Notes: generated by a model from the letters alone, not told the origin. 64,000 bases of DNA from Kiritimatiellia bacterium (GCA_030745755.1 JASLOA010000046.1:19250-83249), one strand, 5' to 3'; shown: positions 1-8,549, counted from the first letter of the stretch. Program-made: numbers and translations.

Positions 1-563
1 AGACACAGATGAACCCCAAGATCGGTCTGACTTTCTCACGCGCTCTGCCCAGCATGCTGCGGCATGATCCGGACGTTATGATGGTGGGAGAGGTGCGCGA
101 CTGTGAGACGGCGGAGATCGCAATCCAGACCGCCATGACCGGGCACCTGGTGCTCAGCACCCTGCATACGAACGATGCCGCCGGGGGCGCGGTGCGATTG
201 GGTGATATGGGGGTGGATCCCTACCTGATCACGTCGACCGTGCATGTGTTCATCGCCCAGCGCCTCGTGCGCGTGATCTGCCATTCCTGCAAGGAATCGT
301 ACGAGGCTGATGGCAAGACACTCTATCGTGGGAAAGGCTGCAAGGAGTGCAACGGACATGGCTATCGCGGGCGCGTGGCCATTGCGGAGTTCATCCCGCT
401 CGTGCCGGAGATCCAGTCGCTGATCCTTGGGCGTGCCTCGGCCGCCCAGATCCGCGAGGCCGCTGACGCGCTCAAGATGCCCACTCTGGCCGATGACGGT
501 ATGGCCAAGGTGGCGCAGGGCGTGACAACTGTTGAGGAAGTGCTGCGGGTTACGAGCATGTAG
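1..563 (+). CDS. gspE: Type II secretion ATPase GspE, C-terminal part
   Basis: This is the C-terminal 186 or so residues of the cytoplasmic ATPase that drives pseudopilus assembly in type II secretion (GspE/PilB family). The frame (codons from base 3) is open to the left edge, so the true start lies outside the window. Visible motifs are the Walker B/Asp-box stretch [12 protein letters not shown], the His box STLHTNDAA, and the four-cysteine zinc motif CHSC...CKEC typical of GspE. It is followed 21 bases later by gspF. A type IV pilus PilB is the alternative; the downstream GspG/I/J/K set favours type II secretion. Confidence 0.93.
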   Translation, partial: TQMNPKIGLTFSRALPSMLRHDPDVMMVGEVRDCETAEIAIQTAMTGHLVLSTLHTNDAAGGAVRLGDMGVDPYLITSTVHVFIAQRLVRVICHSCKESYEADGKTLYRGKGCKECNGHGYRGRVAIAEFIPLVPEIQSLILGRASAAQIREAADALKMPTLADDGMAKVAQGVTTVEEVLRVTSM

Positions 564-584
564 CCGATCCCGACCGCCGAAACC

Positions 585-1790
585 ATGCCGCTATTCATAT
601 ATAAGGCCAAACAGGGACCGCATCGCACCGAAGAAGGGGTGGTGGAGGCCTTTTCGCGCGCTGAAGCGGCCGATGTCCTGAACGGTCGTGGCCTTGTTCC
701 TATACATATAGAAGAGAAGCAGGGGGGCGGAACGGAACTGAAGCGGCCCTGGTCCCGCAGGATCACGCGACGGGATGTGGTCGTATTTACTTATCAACTC
801 GCCAGCCTGATCCGCTCGGGCGTCCCCATTCTGCGTGCCCTCTCGACCATTCGGGAGCAGACCGACCATCCTCGCTTCAGGCAGCTCGTGGGTGGGATTG
901 AAGGGAGTATTCGCGACGGCGAGATGTTGAGCGACGCTCTGCAGCGGCACGAGGCGCACTTTCCCGAGCTGTATGTGAGTATGGTGCGCTCTGGAGAGTC
1001 GGGCGGCGTGCTTGATACGGTGCTGACCCGTCTGGCCGAGGCGATGGATAAAGAGGAGGAGACGCGCCGTCGGGCACAGTCGGCCATGGCATACCCCTTG
1101 CTGACGCTGACCGTGGGCATCCTGACGGTCTTCATCCTGCTGACATTCTTCCTGCCGCGCGTATTGAGCCTGTTCGACGAGTATGAGTCGTTGCCGCTAC
1201 CGACGCGGATCCTCGTGGGGATCAGTAATTTCTGTGAGACCAACTGGTACTGGCTGGTTCTGGGGGTGTTGCTGCTGGTGGCACTGTTCCGTCGCATGGC
1301 AACCCATGAGCGCGGCAGACTCTACGTGGACGGGCTGAAACTCAAGCTGCCGCTTATCGGGAAGTTCATCTTGCTGACCGATATTGCGCGTTTCAGCCGG
1401 ACCTTGGCCTTGCTCTTGCAGTCGGGCCTCTCGATCGACCGCGTCTTGCTGCTCGGTGCCCAAACGGCCTCGAACCATGTGCTCCGCGAGGAGATCGACG
1501 AAGTGCGACGGCAGACGGTCAGCCAGGGCATCCCGTTTTCGGAAGGTCTGAAGAGGGCGCGCAACTTTCCCATCTTTGTGTCGAACATGTGTGCCGTGGG
1601 CGAGGAAGCTGGACGTTTGGATGAGTCGCTGGACGAGGTGGCGGTATTCTACGAGCGCCAGGTCGAGCGGCAGAGCCGGTTGGCGATTTCGCTGCTCGAG
1701 CCGATCCTGATCCTGGTCGTGGGCGCGCTGGTCGGGTTCATCGTGGCAGCCATGCTGTTGCCGATCTTTGAATTGGGCACCAGATTATAG
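585..1790 (+). CDS. gspF: Type II secretion inner-membrane platform protein GspF
   Basis: A polytopic inner-membrane protein that couples the GspE ATPase to pseudopilin extrusion. The 401-residue length is normal for the family. The protein begins with the usual LFIYKAKQ-type opening. It carries two copies of the GspF cytoplasmic domain (roughly residues 65-190 and 270-395), and hydrophobic segments near 169-192, 221-237 and 368-395. It lies between gspE and the pseudopilin genes, in the same direction. A palindromic repeat follows the gene before gspG. Confidence 0.95.
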   Translation: MPLFIYKAKQGPHRTEEGVVEAFSRAEAADVLNGRGLVPIHIEEKQGGGTELKRPWSRRITRRDVVVFTYQLASLIRSGVPILRALSTIREQTDHPRFRQLVGGIEGSIRDGEMLSDALQRHEAHFPELYVSMVRSGESGGVLDTVLTRLAEAMDKEEETRRRAQSAMAYPLLTLTVGILTVFILLTFFLPRVLSLFDEYESLPLPTRILVGISNFCETNWYWLVLGVLLLVALFRRMATHERGRLYVDGLKLKLPLIGKFILLTDIARFSRTLALLLQSGLSIDRVLLLGAQTASNHVLREEIDEVRRQTVSQGIPFSEGLKRARNFPIFVSNMCAVGEEAGRLDESLDEVAVFYERQVERQSRLAISLLEPILILVVGALVGFIVAAMLLPIFELGTRL

Positions 1791-1860
1791 GTGACATACA
1801 GTGGGGTTCAGGTGTTAGCTAGAGGTGTGATTGTCAGAACAGCGACGGAAGCATCTTCAT

Positions 1861-1940
1861 GATGTCATCCCGAGCGGAGTCGAGGGATCTCCGTCCTGTT
1901 GAGTGTCGCGGAGATCCCTCGGCAAGCTCGGGATGACATC
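1861..1940. repeat. Palindromic REP-like element, copy a
   Basis: An inverted repeat with arms gtcatcccgagcggagtcga... and ...caagctcgggatgacatc, each containing a gggatctc/gagatccc core. It is the first of about a dozen copies in this window. It sits in the gap between gspF and gspG, which otherwise shows no gene. Confidence 0.9.
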
Positions 1941-2025
1941 ATATGGTTGTTTTCTCCACGAATCTGTCGGTGGGAACACTAGGGTGCAGGCATAATCTGG
2001 AAAAACAGTGCAAGCGAGGTGAGGA

Positions 2026-2415
2026 ATGAGGCGTGATGGATTTACTCTGATCGAGTTGATGGTGGTTGTGATTATCATTGCCGCCCTGGCCACCATGGTG
2101 TTGCCGCGCGTGCTGCCGGCTTCCGATGATGCCAAGAGCAAGATCGCGCTGGGCGATATTGCCAACATCACCGTTGCTTTGAAGATGTACCGGCTGCACA
2201 ACGATACCTATCCCAAGGATCTGGATGTGCTTATGCAGCCCTCGACGTCCAAGACCTGGAAAGAACCCTATCTCGAGAACAAGCCGAATGATCCCTGGAA
2301 ACGCAAGTACCAGTACAAATACCCCGGTTCTCACAACACGTTTGGGTTCGATCTGTGGTCGACCGGCCCCGATGAGCAGGGCGCCGACGACGATATCACC
2401 AACTGGGGCGAATAA
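2026..2415 (+). CDS. gspG: Major pseudopilin GspG
   Basis: The main subunit of the type II secretion pseudopilus. It has a five-residue leader (MRRDG) cut before the methylated Phe of FTLIELMVVVIII, with the conserved Glu at +5. The segment DPWKRKYQYKYPG is the family's conserved mid-region. The acidic C-terminus (DEQGADDDITNWGE) matches the calcium site of GspG. The 129-residue length is typical. The start is fixed by the short leader. Confidence 0.96.
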   Translation: MRRDGFTLIELMVVVIIIAALATMVLPRVLPASDDAKSKIALGDIANITVALKMYRLHNDTYPKDLDVLMQPSTSKTWKEPYLENKPNDPWKRKYQYKYPGSHNTFGFDLWSTGPDEQGADDDITNWGE

Positions 2416-2425
2416 GGGGCGCTCC

Positions 2426-2501
2426 GGCCGGGGTGAGGGGGTATCGCCCGACCGGTTCGGAGTACCGAACCGCTAAGGAGCGATTCCCCCTCACCCCGGC
2501 C
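2426..2501. repeat. Inverted repeat just after gspG
   Basis: The arms ggccggggtgagggggtatcg (2426-2446) and cgattccccctcaccccggcc (2481-2501) are near-perfect reverse complements, with only a one-base wobble near the inner end. They enclose a smaller cggttcgg/ccgaaccg palindrome. There is no T tract, so this is not an obvious intrinsic terminator. It directly abuts the tandem repeat that follows. Confidence 0.75.
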
Positions 2502-2675
2502 TCCGCTTAGGGTAGAGGAAGAAGGCAAAGAGACCGGACCACACAGGCCTTCGCTGAGGGTAGAGGGAGAAGGCAAAGAGACCGGACCGCCCTGGCCTCC
2601 GCTTAGGGTAGAGGAAGAAGGCAAAGAGACCGGACCACACAGGCCTTCGCTGAGGGTAAGGGGAGAAGGGGAGTG
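2500..2675. repeat. 48-bp tandem repeat, about 3.6 copies
   Basis: Units start near 2500, 2548, 2596 and 2644, exactly 48 bases apart, with the core gaaggcaaagagaccggacc. Copies 1 and 3 are identical, and copies 2 and 4 resemble each other, giving an ABAB order. The last copy is truncated, and its ggggag sits 6 bases before the ATG of gspI, so the repeat end provides that gene's ribosome binding site. Confidence 0.85.
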
Positions 2676-2679
2676 GCGG

Positions 2680-3102
2680 ATGGGGAACGATGTGAAAGGC
2701 GTGTTGGGCTTTACGCTTATCGAACTCCTCGTCACCGTGGTCATTCTCTCCACGGGCATTGTCCTTATTCTACAGGCTTTCCAGACCTCCATGGTCGCCC
2801 TGGCCGAATCGCGTGACAGCATGCGCTCGGCGGCCCTCAGCCATGCCCTCGTGGTTCAGGGCGAGTTGGATGTCCGCAGTGGCGGCTCCATCGGCGTCGA
2901 CGACTCTGCCCTCGAAACGCTCTATCCCGACTACCGCTGGCGCGTTGACACGCGCGCGAATAGCGATCTGGTCTGTACCAATTCCTCCACTATCCAGCAT
3001 GAAGTGGTGGTCATGGTGCAGCACGAGGTCACGGGTCGGGAAGCCGAGGTGGCAAGCTGGGTGCAAGTTAAGAGCCAGGAAGATCCGGGGGTCGGCCCTT
3101 GA
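2680..3102 (+). CDS. gspI: Minor pseudopilin, GspI-like
   Basis: A 140-residue minor pseudopilin of the type II secretion tip complex. The prepilin leader MGNDVKGVLG is cut before FTLIELLVTVVILSTG, with Glu at +5. The hydrophobic helix and short globular part (VVQGELDVRSGG...YRWRVDT) fit GspI/PilV best; GspH is the alternative. The start ATG is supported by a ggggag ribosome binding site derived from the upstream tandem repeat. It overlaps the longest gspJ reading frame. Confidence 0.8.
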   Translation: MGNDVKGVLGFTLIELLVTVVILSTGIVLILQAFQTSMVALAESRDSMRSAALSHALVVQGELDVRSGGSIGVDDSALETLYPDYRWRVDTRANSDLVCTNSSTIQHEVVVMVQHEVTGREAEVASWVQVKSQEDPGVGP

Positions 3103-3848
3103 CGGCGTGTTGCCTAAAAGGAGATCCCTCGACTTCGCTCGGGATGACAGCTCCGGAATTACAGAGTTTCCTGGGGCATTGTCATGCTGAGCTTGTCGAA
3201 GCATCTCCTTTGAGCAGCCCTGGTGGTTTGGGCAACAGACCCTCAAGAACCAACCGTGGGCAGCACGCCTTTACCCTCATCGAGCTCCTGGTCGTCACCG
3301 CTATCCTCGGCGTGGTGGTTGGTGCCGTCGGAGCCTGCCTGGCAGGCGGAATCCGGGTTTGGGATGTCGCGCGCCGGTTCAACCAGCATGAAGCAGACGC
3401 CTTGATGGGTTTCCAGATCATGCGAAGGGACATGGGACAGGTCTTGCCTTTCGAGAGCGCCCCGCTGGAAGGAACCACCGACGGCCTTCGGTTCACCGGC
3501 GTAGGCGTGGTGCCTGTTGCAGGCGAGAGCGATGACGCGCTCCCGCGGCTGGCCATAATCCGCTATTTCCTGGACTATGAGCGGCAGGCCTGGTGTCGGG
3601 CCATCGCCCCGCTGGGCTGGGGGGAGGCGCAATCGCCCGAAGTGGTCGAGGTACTCGTGTCAGACGTGGACAGGGTTGCCCTGCGCTATGGCGCTGCACC
3701 GGAGGACGATGCAGGCAGCGCCACCGGATGGTCGGATAGCTGGGAAAACCCAACCAACCTGCCCGCCGTAGTAGAAGCCGAGCTGTCGGTGGGCGACACG
3801 TCCATGACGCAGTGGTTCATCGTACCCCTGGCAGGAGGGGGAGGATGA
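3099..3848 (+). CDS. gspJ: Minor pseudopilin, GspJ-like, with repeat-derived leader
   Basis: A pseudopilin with the processing site GQHA|FTLIELLVVTAILG followed by a globular domain (GFQIMRRDMGQVLPFE..., LDYERQAWCRA...) typical of GspJ. The frame is open from a TTG at 3099 that overlaps the gspI stop. The first 46 or so residues are encoded by a palindromic element (KGDPSTSLGMT...CHAELVEASPL). A later TTG at about 3227 would give an 18-residue leader instead. Whichever start is used, the repeat-coded part is removed by prepilin peptidase and does not reach the mature protein. The start is uncertain; the family call is firm. Confidence 0.82.
   Translation: MTACCLKGDPSTSLGMTAPELQSFLGHCHAELVEASPLSSPGGLGNRPSRTNRGQHAFTLIELLVVTAILGVVVGAVGACLAGGIRVWDVARRFNQHEADALMGFQIMRRDMGQVLPFESAPLEGTTDGLRFTGVGVVPVAGESDDALPRLAIIRYFLDYERQAWCRAIAPLGWGEAQSPEVVEVLVSDVDRVALRYGAAPEDDAGSATGWSDSWENPTNLPAVVEAELSVGDTSMTQWFIVPLAGGGG
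3106..3239. repeat. Palindromic element (TGTTGCC ends) in the gspJ leader
   Basis: The element has inverted ends tgttgcctaaa and ttgggcaaca, around gatccctcgacttcgctcgg and tcatgctgagcttgtcgaag. The same composite element, in the same reading frame, interrupts the heptosyltransferase gene at 44791-44960. Confidence 0.85.
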
Positions 3849-4987
3849 ACAGCCTGATGCCCGATCACCCAATCCAGGATCCGCCGGGGGTGGGTAGGGC
3901 GCGGCGTCCCCGCCGCGCCGAGCGCAAGCCGTGGAGCATGGGTAGCGCGAGGCCAGCGCGAAGCGCACGTCTCACTCAGGCATGCACCTCTCTTGCACAC
4001 GGCGCGGCGGGACGCCACGCCCTACCGCCAGTGGCGTCCCGTTTGGCAGGCAGAAGCTCGTTATGGGAGGCGGATCTTCAGCGCCGACGATCGGGCAGTG
4101 TCCTCATCCTGGCTCTGTGGGTGCTGTTCTTTCTGGCCGCGTTGGCCCTGGCCGTCGGCGCGCATGTTTCCGCGGCGCTGACGCTGGCGGGGTTCATGCG
4201 GCAGGATGTGCGCGGGTATCACCTCGCCCGGGCGGGGGTGACCCATGCCGCGATGCGGGTGGCGTGCAACACGAACCGGTGGGACGCCGGCACCGAGGGC
4301 GCCTGGAACGCTGATCCGGACGTGTTCTCCGACCAGGTTGTGGGTGACATCGGCGCTTTTTCGATCATCCATACGCAGCAGACCCCCGAAGGGACGGTGA
4401 CCCACGTGGGACTGGTTGGCGCGGAGAGTCGCCTGGACCTCAACCGCGCCGACGAGTTGATCTTCGAACAGGTGATGATCCGGGTCGGCCACATGGGCGG
4501 CGCACAGGCAGATGCGCTCTACAAAGCCCTTCGTGCGTACCGCGAGGCCAAACAGCAACATCTATTGACAATTCGGGCGGCGCGCGGTTATGGTGAGCCC
4601 GATAGCGGTGGGGTAGCCCCGTTGGATTCCGTTCATGAACTGCTGTTGGTGGAGGGAATGGACGACGGAGTCTTCGCCCTGATTGAGCCCTACATAACGG
4701 TTTACGGCAGCGGCAGGATCAACGCCAACACGGCGTCGACCGAGTTGCTGCTTTCTTGTGCCGATGCCTATCCAAAGGCCAAGGAGCGGATAGGGGAGAT
4801 CCTGGCAGAGCGGGAGGGCGCACCGCTAACGCAGACGTCGGACTTGGGGAGTATTGCTTTCCTGACCGTGGGGTCCACGGCGTTCTATGGCACCGCGGTG
4901 GGTCAGACGGCAACAGGGGGCGAGGCGGCCCGGATACAGTTTGTGGTGGATAGCAGCGGGCAGAGGCAATACTGGCATGAGTTCTAA
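3845..4987 (+). CDS. gspK: Minor pseudopilin GspK-like, with long repeat-derived leader
   Basis: The largest minor pseudopilin, at the pseudopilus tip. The N-methylation-like segment is RRRSGSVLILALWVLFFLAAL, followed by the large GspK domain; INANTASTELL near the C-terminus is a family hallmark. The ATG at 3845 overlaps the gspJ stop (ATGA). This start gives a leader of about 80 residues, mostly encoded by a 134-bp palindrome at 3893-4026. A GTG at 4031, just after the palindrome, would give a normal leader of about 20 residues. The stop overlaps gspL by 11 bases. Confidence 0.85.
   Translation: MNSLMPDHPIQDPPGVGRARRPRRAERKPWSMGSARPARSARLTQACTSLAHGAAGRHALPPVASRLAGRSSLWEADLQRRRSGSVLILALWVLFFLAALALAVGAHVSAALTLAGFMRQDVRGYHLARAGVTHAAMRVACNTNRWDAGTEGAWNADPDVFSDQVVGDIGAFSIIHTQQTPEGTVTHVGLVGAESRLDLNRADELIFEQVMIRVGHMGGAQADALYKALRAYREAKQQHLLTIRAARGYGEPDSGGVAPLDSVHELLLVEGMDDGVFALIEPYITVYGSGRINANTASTELLLSCADAYPKAKERIGEILAEREGAPLTQTSDLGSIAFLTVGSTAFYGTAVGQTATGGEAARIQFVVDSSGQRQYWHEF
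3893..4026. repeat. 134-bp palindrome inside the gspK 5' end
   Basis: The ends ggtagggcgcggcgtccc and gggacgccacgccctacc are near-perfect reverse complements, with further cgccgcgcc/ggcgcggcg pairing inside. The reading frame runs through it without a stop. A relative with the same gtaggg motif lies at 11924-12011. Confidence 0.85.
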
Positions 4988-6410
4988 GGGCAAGCGTACC
5001 GTTATCGAGTTGGGGACCGATCATGTCAAACTGGCCGAGTTTGCCGTGCGCTCCGGTAGTGTGACCCTGACCAAGTTCCACTCCTGCCAGGCTCCCGCAG
5101 AAGGTTCGTTTGAAGAAGCCCTGACGGATGCTGTCGAAGGGCAAGGCTTTGATTTGCACCATGTCGTGGGCTGCCTGCCGCGTCACATGGTGACCGTGCG
5201 CATGTTCGATCTGCCATCGATGGACCTGGCCGAGATTGCCGGGATGGTGGACCTTCAGTTCGGCAAGCAGGTTCCCTATTCGCGTGACGAGGTGGTGGCT
5301 GACTATCGCGTTCTGAAGGCGCACGACGGGTATGCCCGCGTGGCTTTGGTTGTTATCCAGCGCGGGCCGCTTCGCGAGTGCTTTACGTTGGCCGACGCGG
5401 CCGGCATCAACATTGAGACCATGACCATCGGTTCGGACGGGTTGGCGCAGTGGGTCGCCGGACGGCCCGAAACTATAGAAGGTCAGGTCATAGCGGTTTT
5501 GGACGTCTGCGCCGGGCATGCTGACCTGGTGGTTGCGCAAGATGGTGAGCTGCAGTATACGCGGAGCATTTTGGTTGGGGTGGAGCAGCTTGCCGAAGAC
5601 GAGGAGCGCTGGAGCGACAAGCTGGTGTCTGAAGCGAAGCAGGCCCTGGAGATTTGTCGCTCCGAGAGCCCCGATCTCGATGTCTCGCGGCTTCTGCTCA
5701 CAGGATGCGCCAGGATTCCCGAGGCGCTTGCGGGAGCGCTGAGCGATGCGCTGCAGATGCCTGTGGATAACGTCAGTCCGGGCCAGGCCCTGCAGGACGA
5801 CCCCGCGGGAGTGGATCTTGACGATGTCATAGGGCAGGACATCTCGTTGACGGCGATGGCGGGTGTGGCGCGTGACCCCGGTGCCATTGCACTCAAGCTC
5901 TTTCCCGCAGCCACGCTGCGGGTCCGTGCCATGATTTCCCGGGCCAAGGGGCTTACGCTGTTGGGCGTTCTCCTGGTGGCGGCCCTGTTCAGTGGCTCGT
6001 TCTATGGGATATCCAAGTATGTCGTCAGGAAGGCCCAGTCCGATGTCGTGCGCGCCGAGGTCGAGCGGACGCTTCCGTCCGTTCGACGGGTTGGCGAGAT
6101 GCAGGCCGTCATTAATGCCGTGAGTGCGCGGGAGGATGCGCGCTTCTCGTCCGTGGCACTGCTCGGCGCCGTGCATGGGGCCGTTCCCGAGGATGTCTAT
6201 TTTGATGCGGTCGATATTGACATGGCAGAGCAGCTCGTGACGCTGCGCGGGGCCGGACCCACGCGGCGTGAAGTACGTGAGCTGGTGAATAACCTCGAAA
6301 AGTCGCCCCTGCTTGTGGATGTTAAGGAGAGCGGCGGAACCACGCGTGATAGAGGCGGACGGTTTCGCTTCCAGATCGTGGGCAAGTTCGATACCGGTAC
6401 GGAGAAGTAG
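4977..6410 (+). CDS. gspL: GspL-type assembly protein (PilM-PilN fusion)
   Basis: An inner-membrane assembly protein of the secretion machine. The first 320 or so residues form a PilM/actin-like cytoplasmic domain (VIELGTDHVKLAEF at the start). A single membrane helix follows (near 327-349, LTLLGVLLVAALFSGSFYG), then a periplasmic PilN/GspL ferredoxin-like domain (VPEDVYFDAVDIDMAEQLVTLRG). I chose the ATG at 4977 because it gives a normal N-terminus and an 11-base overlap with gspK; longer frames run back into gspK. The 477-residue length fits GspL. Its TAG stop is the first base triplet of a palindromic element. Confidence 0.85.
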   Translation: MSSKGKRTVIELGTDHVKLAEFAVRSGSVTLTKFHSCQAPAEGSFEEALTDAVEGQGFDLHHVVGCLPRHMVTVRMFDLPSMDLAEIAGMVDLQFGKQVPYSRDEVVADYRVLKAHDGYARVALVVIQRGPLRECFTLADAAGINIETMTIGSDGLAQWVAGRPETIEGQVIAVLDVCAGHADLVVAQDGELQYTRSILVGVEQLAEDEERWSDKLVSEAKQALEICRSESPDLDVSRLLLTGCARIPEALAGALSDALQMPVDNVSPGQALQDDPAGVDLDDVIGQDISLTAMAGVARDPGAIALKLFPAATLRVRAMISRAKGLTLLGVLLVAALFSGSFYGISKYVVRKAQSDVVRAEVERTLPSVRRVGEMQAVINAVSAREDARFSSVALLGAVHGAVPEDVYFDAVDIDMAEQLVTLRGAGPTRREVRELVNNLEKSPLLVDVKESGGTTRDRGGRFRFQIVGKFDTGTEK

Positions 6411-6565
6411 TGTCCTGTCAGGCAAACAGTTTCAATAGAATAGGTAAGTCCTTGTCATTCCGAGCGCAGCGAGGAATCTCCTATCCATGTTGGGGCAGAG
6501 ATCCCTCGACTTCGCTCGGGATGACATACCAGTTACACAAACGTAATTCTGAGGCAGAGCGCTAG
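6408..6565. repeat. MITE-like palindromic element at the gspL stop
   Basis: It starts TAGTGTCCTGTC, where TAG is the gspL stop codon. It contains a REP core (gtcattccgagcgcagcgag... to ...cgggatgac, 6454-6525) and ends near gcgctag at 6565, 3 bases before the next gene. The right end is degenerate. Confidence 0.75.
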
Positions 6566-6567
6566 TT

Positions 6568-7155
6568 ATGGCATTCCTGAAATTGGACAGATTGGGTGCG
6601 CGCGAGCGGTGGGGACTGGGAGTGGCGCTCGTATTCGTGCTCGTCCTCATGGTCGATCGCCTGGTCGTGGGTATGGTGGCGGATCGGGTGAGCGCCGTTG
6701 AAGCCCAAACTGCCTCGGACTCTAAGGAACTGGATTACAATCGCGGTGTTCTGCGGTCGAAGGGCCCGACTGAGGCGGAATACGTTCGGATCGAAGGGAT
6801 GTTGGCATCCGAAATGTCCGATTCGGAGGCGATCGACGTTATCAAGGGCGAAATCGACGACCTGGCCCGCGAGACGGGTGTGGACCTCGTATCGATGGAA
6901 CATCGGTCGCCTGAGCCATCGGCCGGCTACACCGAGTACGTGATTGAGATCAGGAAGCTCGAAGCATCGATGGAAGGCCTTCTGAGTTTCCTGCATCGCA
7001 TCTGGGAAGCGCCCGGTATGATGCGCGTGCGGAAGGTGATGATAGGACCCGGCGCCGAGGATGGGCGGGTGGAAGGAACCGTTGTGGTCTCAAAGATCCT
7101 GATCCCGACGGGCGCGGTGTCCGAGGGTGAGGAGCCGGAGGCCCAGGAAGAATAG
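6568..7155 (+). CDS. gspM: GspM/PilO-like assembly protein
   Basis: A 195-residue bitopic protein with a short cytoplasmic tail, one membrane helix (about residues 17-37, WGLGVALVFVLVLMVDRLVVG), then a coiled coil and a small periplasmic domain (SPEPSAGYTEYVIEIRKLEASMEGLLSFLHRI). This is the GspM/PilO architecture, the usual partner of GspL/PilN. The position right after gspL supports it. Sequence identity within this family is low, so the call rests on topology and context. Confidence 0.72.
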   Translation: MAFLKLDRLGARERWGLGVALVFVLVLMVDRLVVGMVADRVSAVEAQTASDSKELDYNRGVLRSKGPTEAEYVRIEGMLASEMSDSEAIDVIKGEIDDLARETGVDLVSMEHRSPEPSAGYTEYVIEIRKLEASMEGLLSFLHRIWEAPGMMRVRKVMIGPGAEDGRVEGTVVVSKILIPTGAVSEGEEPEAQEE

Positions 7156-7204
7156 CTTCTATATCAAGCGCCATAACTTGTCGATACATAGCGAAACAGG
7201 CACT

Positions 7205-7277
7205 GTCATCCCGAGCTTGCCGAGGGATCTCCGCATCACCGATTGGTCGGAGATTCCTCGACTTCGCTCGGAATGAC
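7205..7277. repeat. Palindromic REP-like element, copy c
   Basis: The element runs gtcatcccgagcttgccgag... to ...ttcgctcggaatgac, between gspM and the MORN gene. The rest of the 182-base gap shows no gene. Confidence 0.88.
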
Positions 7278-7337
7278 AGGGCCTTCGTACCGTCAAGTAT
7301 TGGCAACTGGTATTATACGTTCTATTTCTAGAGAGCC

Positions 7338-8549
7338 ATGCATAACTCACGCAGCAATCGAGACAGACCCGATGTGGCGCTGGTTACGCGCGACGGCGAC
7401 CTGCCGGCCGGCATGGACCCCGTGGTCGCCATGGACGTGGTGCGGCGCTACGTGGAGTCCGAGAGACTGCGCAGTCGTCGGCTCGTGGTCTGGACCAGTA
7501 CCATCTTCCTGTGCGTCGTCCTCGTCGTCCTTACACTTTTCATCTCTATAGGCATCTACGTGGTACGCAACTCCCGGGAGACCACCGAAGTCGTGTCGAC
7601 GGTCCGGCAGGAAGCCAGCCGGGCGGCGAGGAAAGTTGAAGGTGTGGTTGATCGTGTGTCAGGGCTCGAGAACCGGAGCGACGAGATCCTCGGAACGGTT
7701 GAGCAGTCCGAGACCTCGCGCGTCCTTGAGAACCGGATGTTCAAAACCAACCTTGAGCGCTTCGGAAAATGGGTATCCGCCAACGGTGATCGTCGCGCCA
7801 AGTCGATCGACACGCTGGAGTCGCGGCTGAAGCGACTCGAGTCGCTGCTCGAGATTCGACAGAAACAGATGGAGGAACTCGACCGCAAGTACGCGGCCGC
7901 CCTGGCCGGTGCGGCCGCTCCGGCCATCGCAGTTTCTGAGCCGGCCGTCCCCGGCGTGACAGAGGAAACCTCCAGCGAGGCCGGGGATGCAGAAGGTCCC
8001 GAGACGGGGGAGGGCGCCCCGATGTTGGCCGCTGCGCCCAAGGTGGCTGATCGCCTCCGCGAGATCGTGGATCCCGAAGCGGCTCAGCGCGAGCTTGATG
8101 GTACCGCCCAGGATGATGGAGGCATGAACGACATCCATGTGGTCCGCTTTCCGAGCGGCGACCGCTATGAGGGTCAGTTGCGCGGGGGGCTGCTGGATGG
8201 CTGGGGGGTCTACTACTTCCGCAACGGCGACCGCTACGAGGGGAACTTCAGAGAAGACATGAAGCAGGGCTACGGTGTGCTCTACTTCCGCAACGGCGAC
8301 ATCTACAAGGGCGAGTTCCTCGACGACCAGCGACACGGCAAGGGCACGTATGTCTTCGCCAACGGCTCACGCTACGTCGGTGAGTTCCGTAGCGGCAAGC
8401 GACACGGGCGGGGTCGCTATATATACGAGGATGGTCAGGAATACATCGGCGAGTTTCGCGACGGCAAGGCCGACGGTCCCGGCTTCTCTGTGCTGCCCGA
8501 AGAGCAAAGTATGGGCACGACACCCCGTTCCGGGATCGGAAGATCCTGA
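7338..8549 (+). CDS. Membrane-anchored MORN-repeat protein
   Basis: A 403-residue protein with a cytoplasmic tail, one membrane helix (about 50-76), a Glu/Arg-rich predicted coiled coil (about 80-190), an Ala/Pro/Glu-rich linker, and five 23-residue MORN repeats (about 273-390) of the form RYEGxxxxGxxxGxGxYxFxNGD. MORN repeats bind lipids or proteins in other systems; the role here is unknown. It follows the gspE-M genes in the same direction after a 182-base gap, so it may belong to the secretion operon, perhaps as a scaffold (inference). No enzyme motif follows the repeats. Confidence 0.85.
   Translation: MHNSRSNRDRPDVALVTRDGDLPAGMDPVVAMDVVRRYVESERLRSRRLVVWTSTIFLCVVLVVLTLFISIGIYVVRNSRETTEVVSTVRQEASRAARKVEGVVDRVSGLENRSDEILGTVEQSETSRVLENRMFKTNLERFGKWVSANGDRRAKSIDTLESRLKRLESLLEIRQKQMEELDRKYAAALAGAAAPAIAVSEPAVPGVTEETSSEAGDAEGPETGEGAPMLAAAPKVADRLREIVDPEAAQRELDGTAQDDGGMNDIHVVRFPSGDRYEGQLRGGLLDGWGVYYFRNGDRYEGNFREDMKQGYGVLYFRNGDIYKGEFLDDQRHGKGTYVFANGSRYVGEFRSGKRHGRGRYIYEDGQEYIGEFRDGKADGPGFSVLPEEQSMGTTPRSGIGRS

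Noticed and set aside
2500..2675. A possible CRISPR array
   Set aside because: Units are contiguous 48-base tandem copies without unique spacers, and no cas genes are present.
4719..6425. A 568-residue open frame antisense to gspL
   Set aside because: It mirrors a well-supported gene on the other strand, has no recognisable domain, and is an effect of GC-rich codon use.
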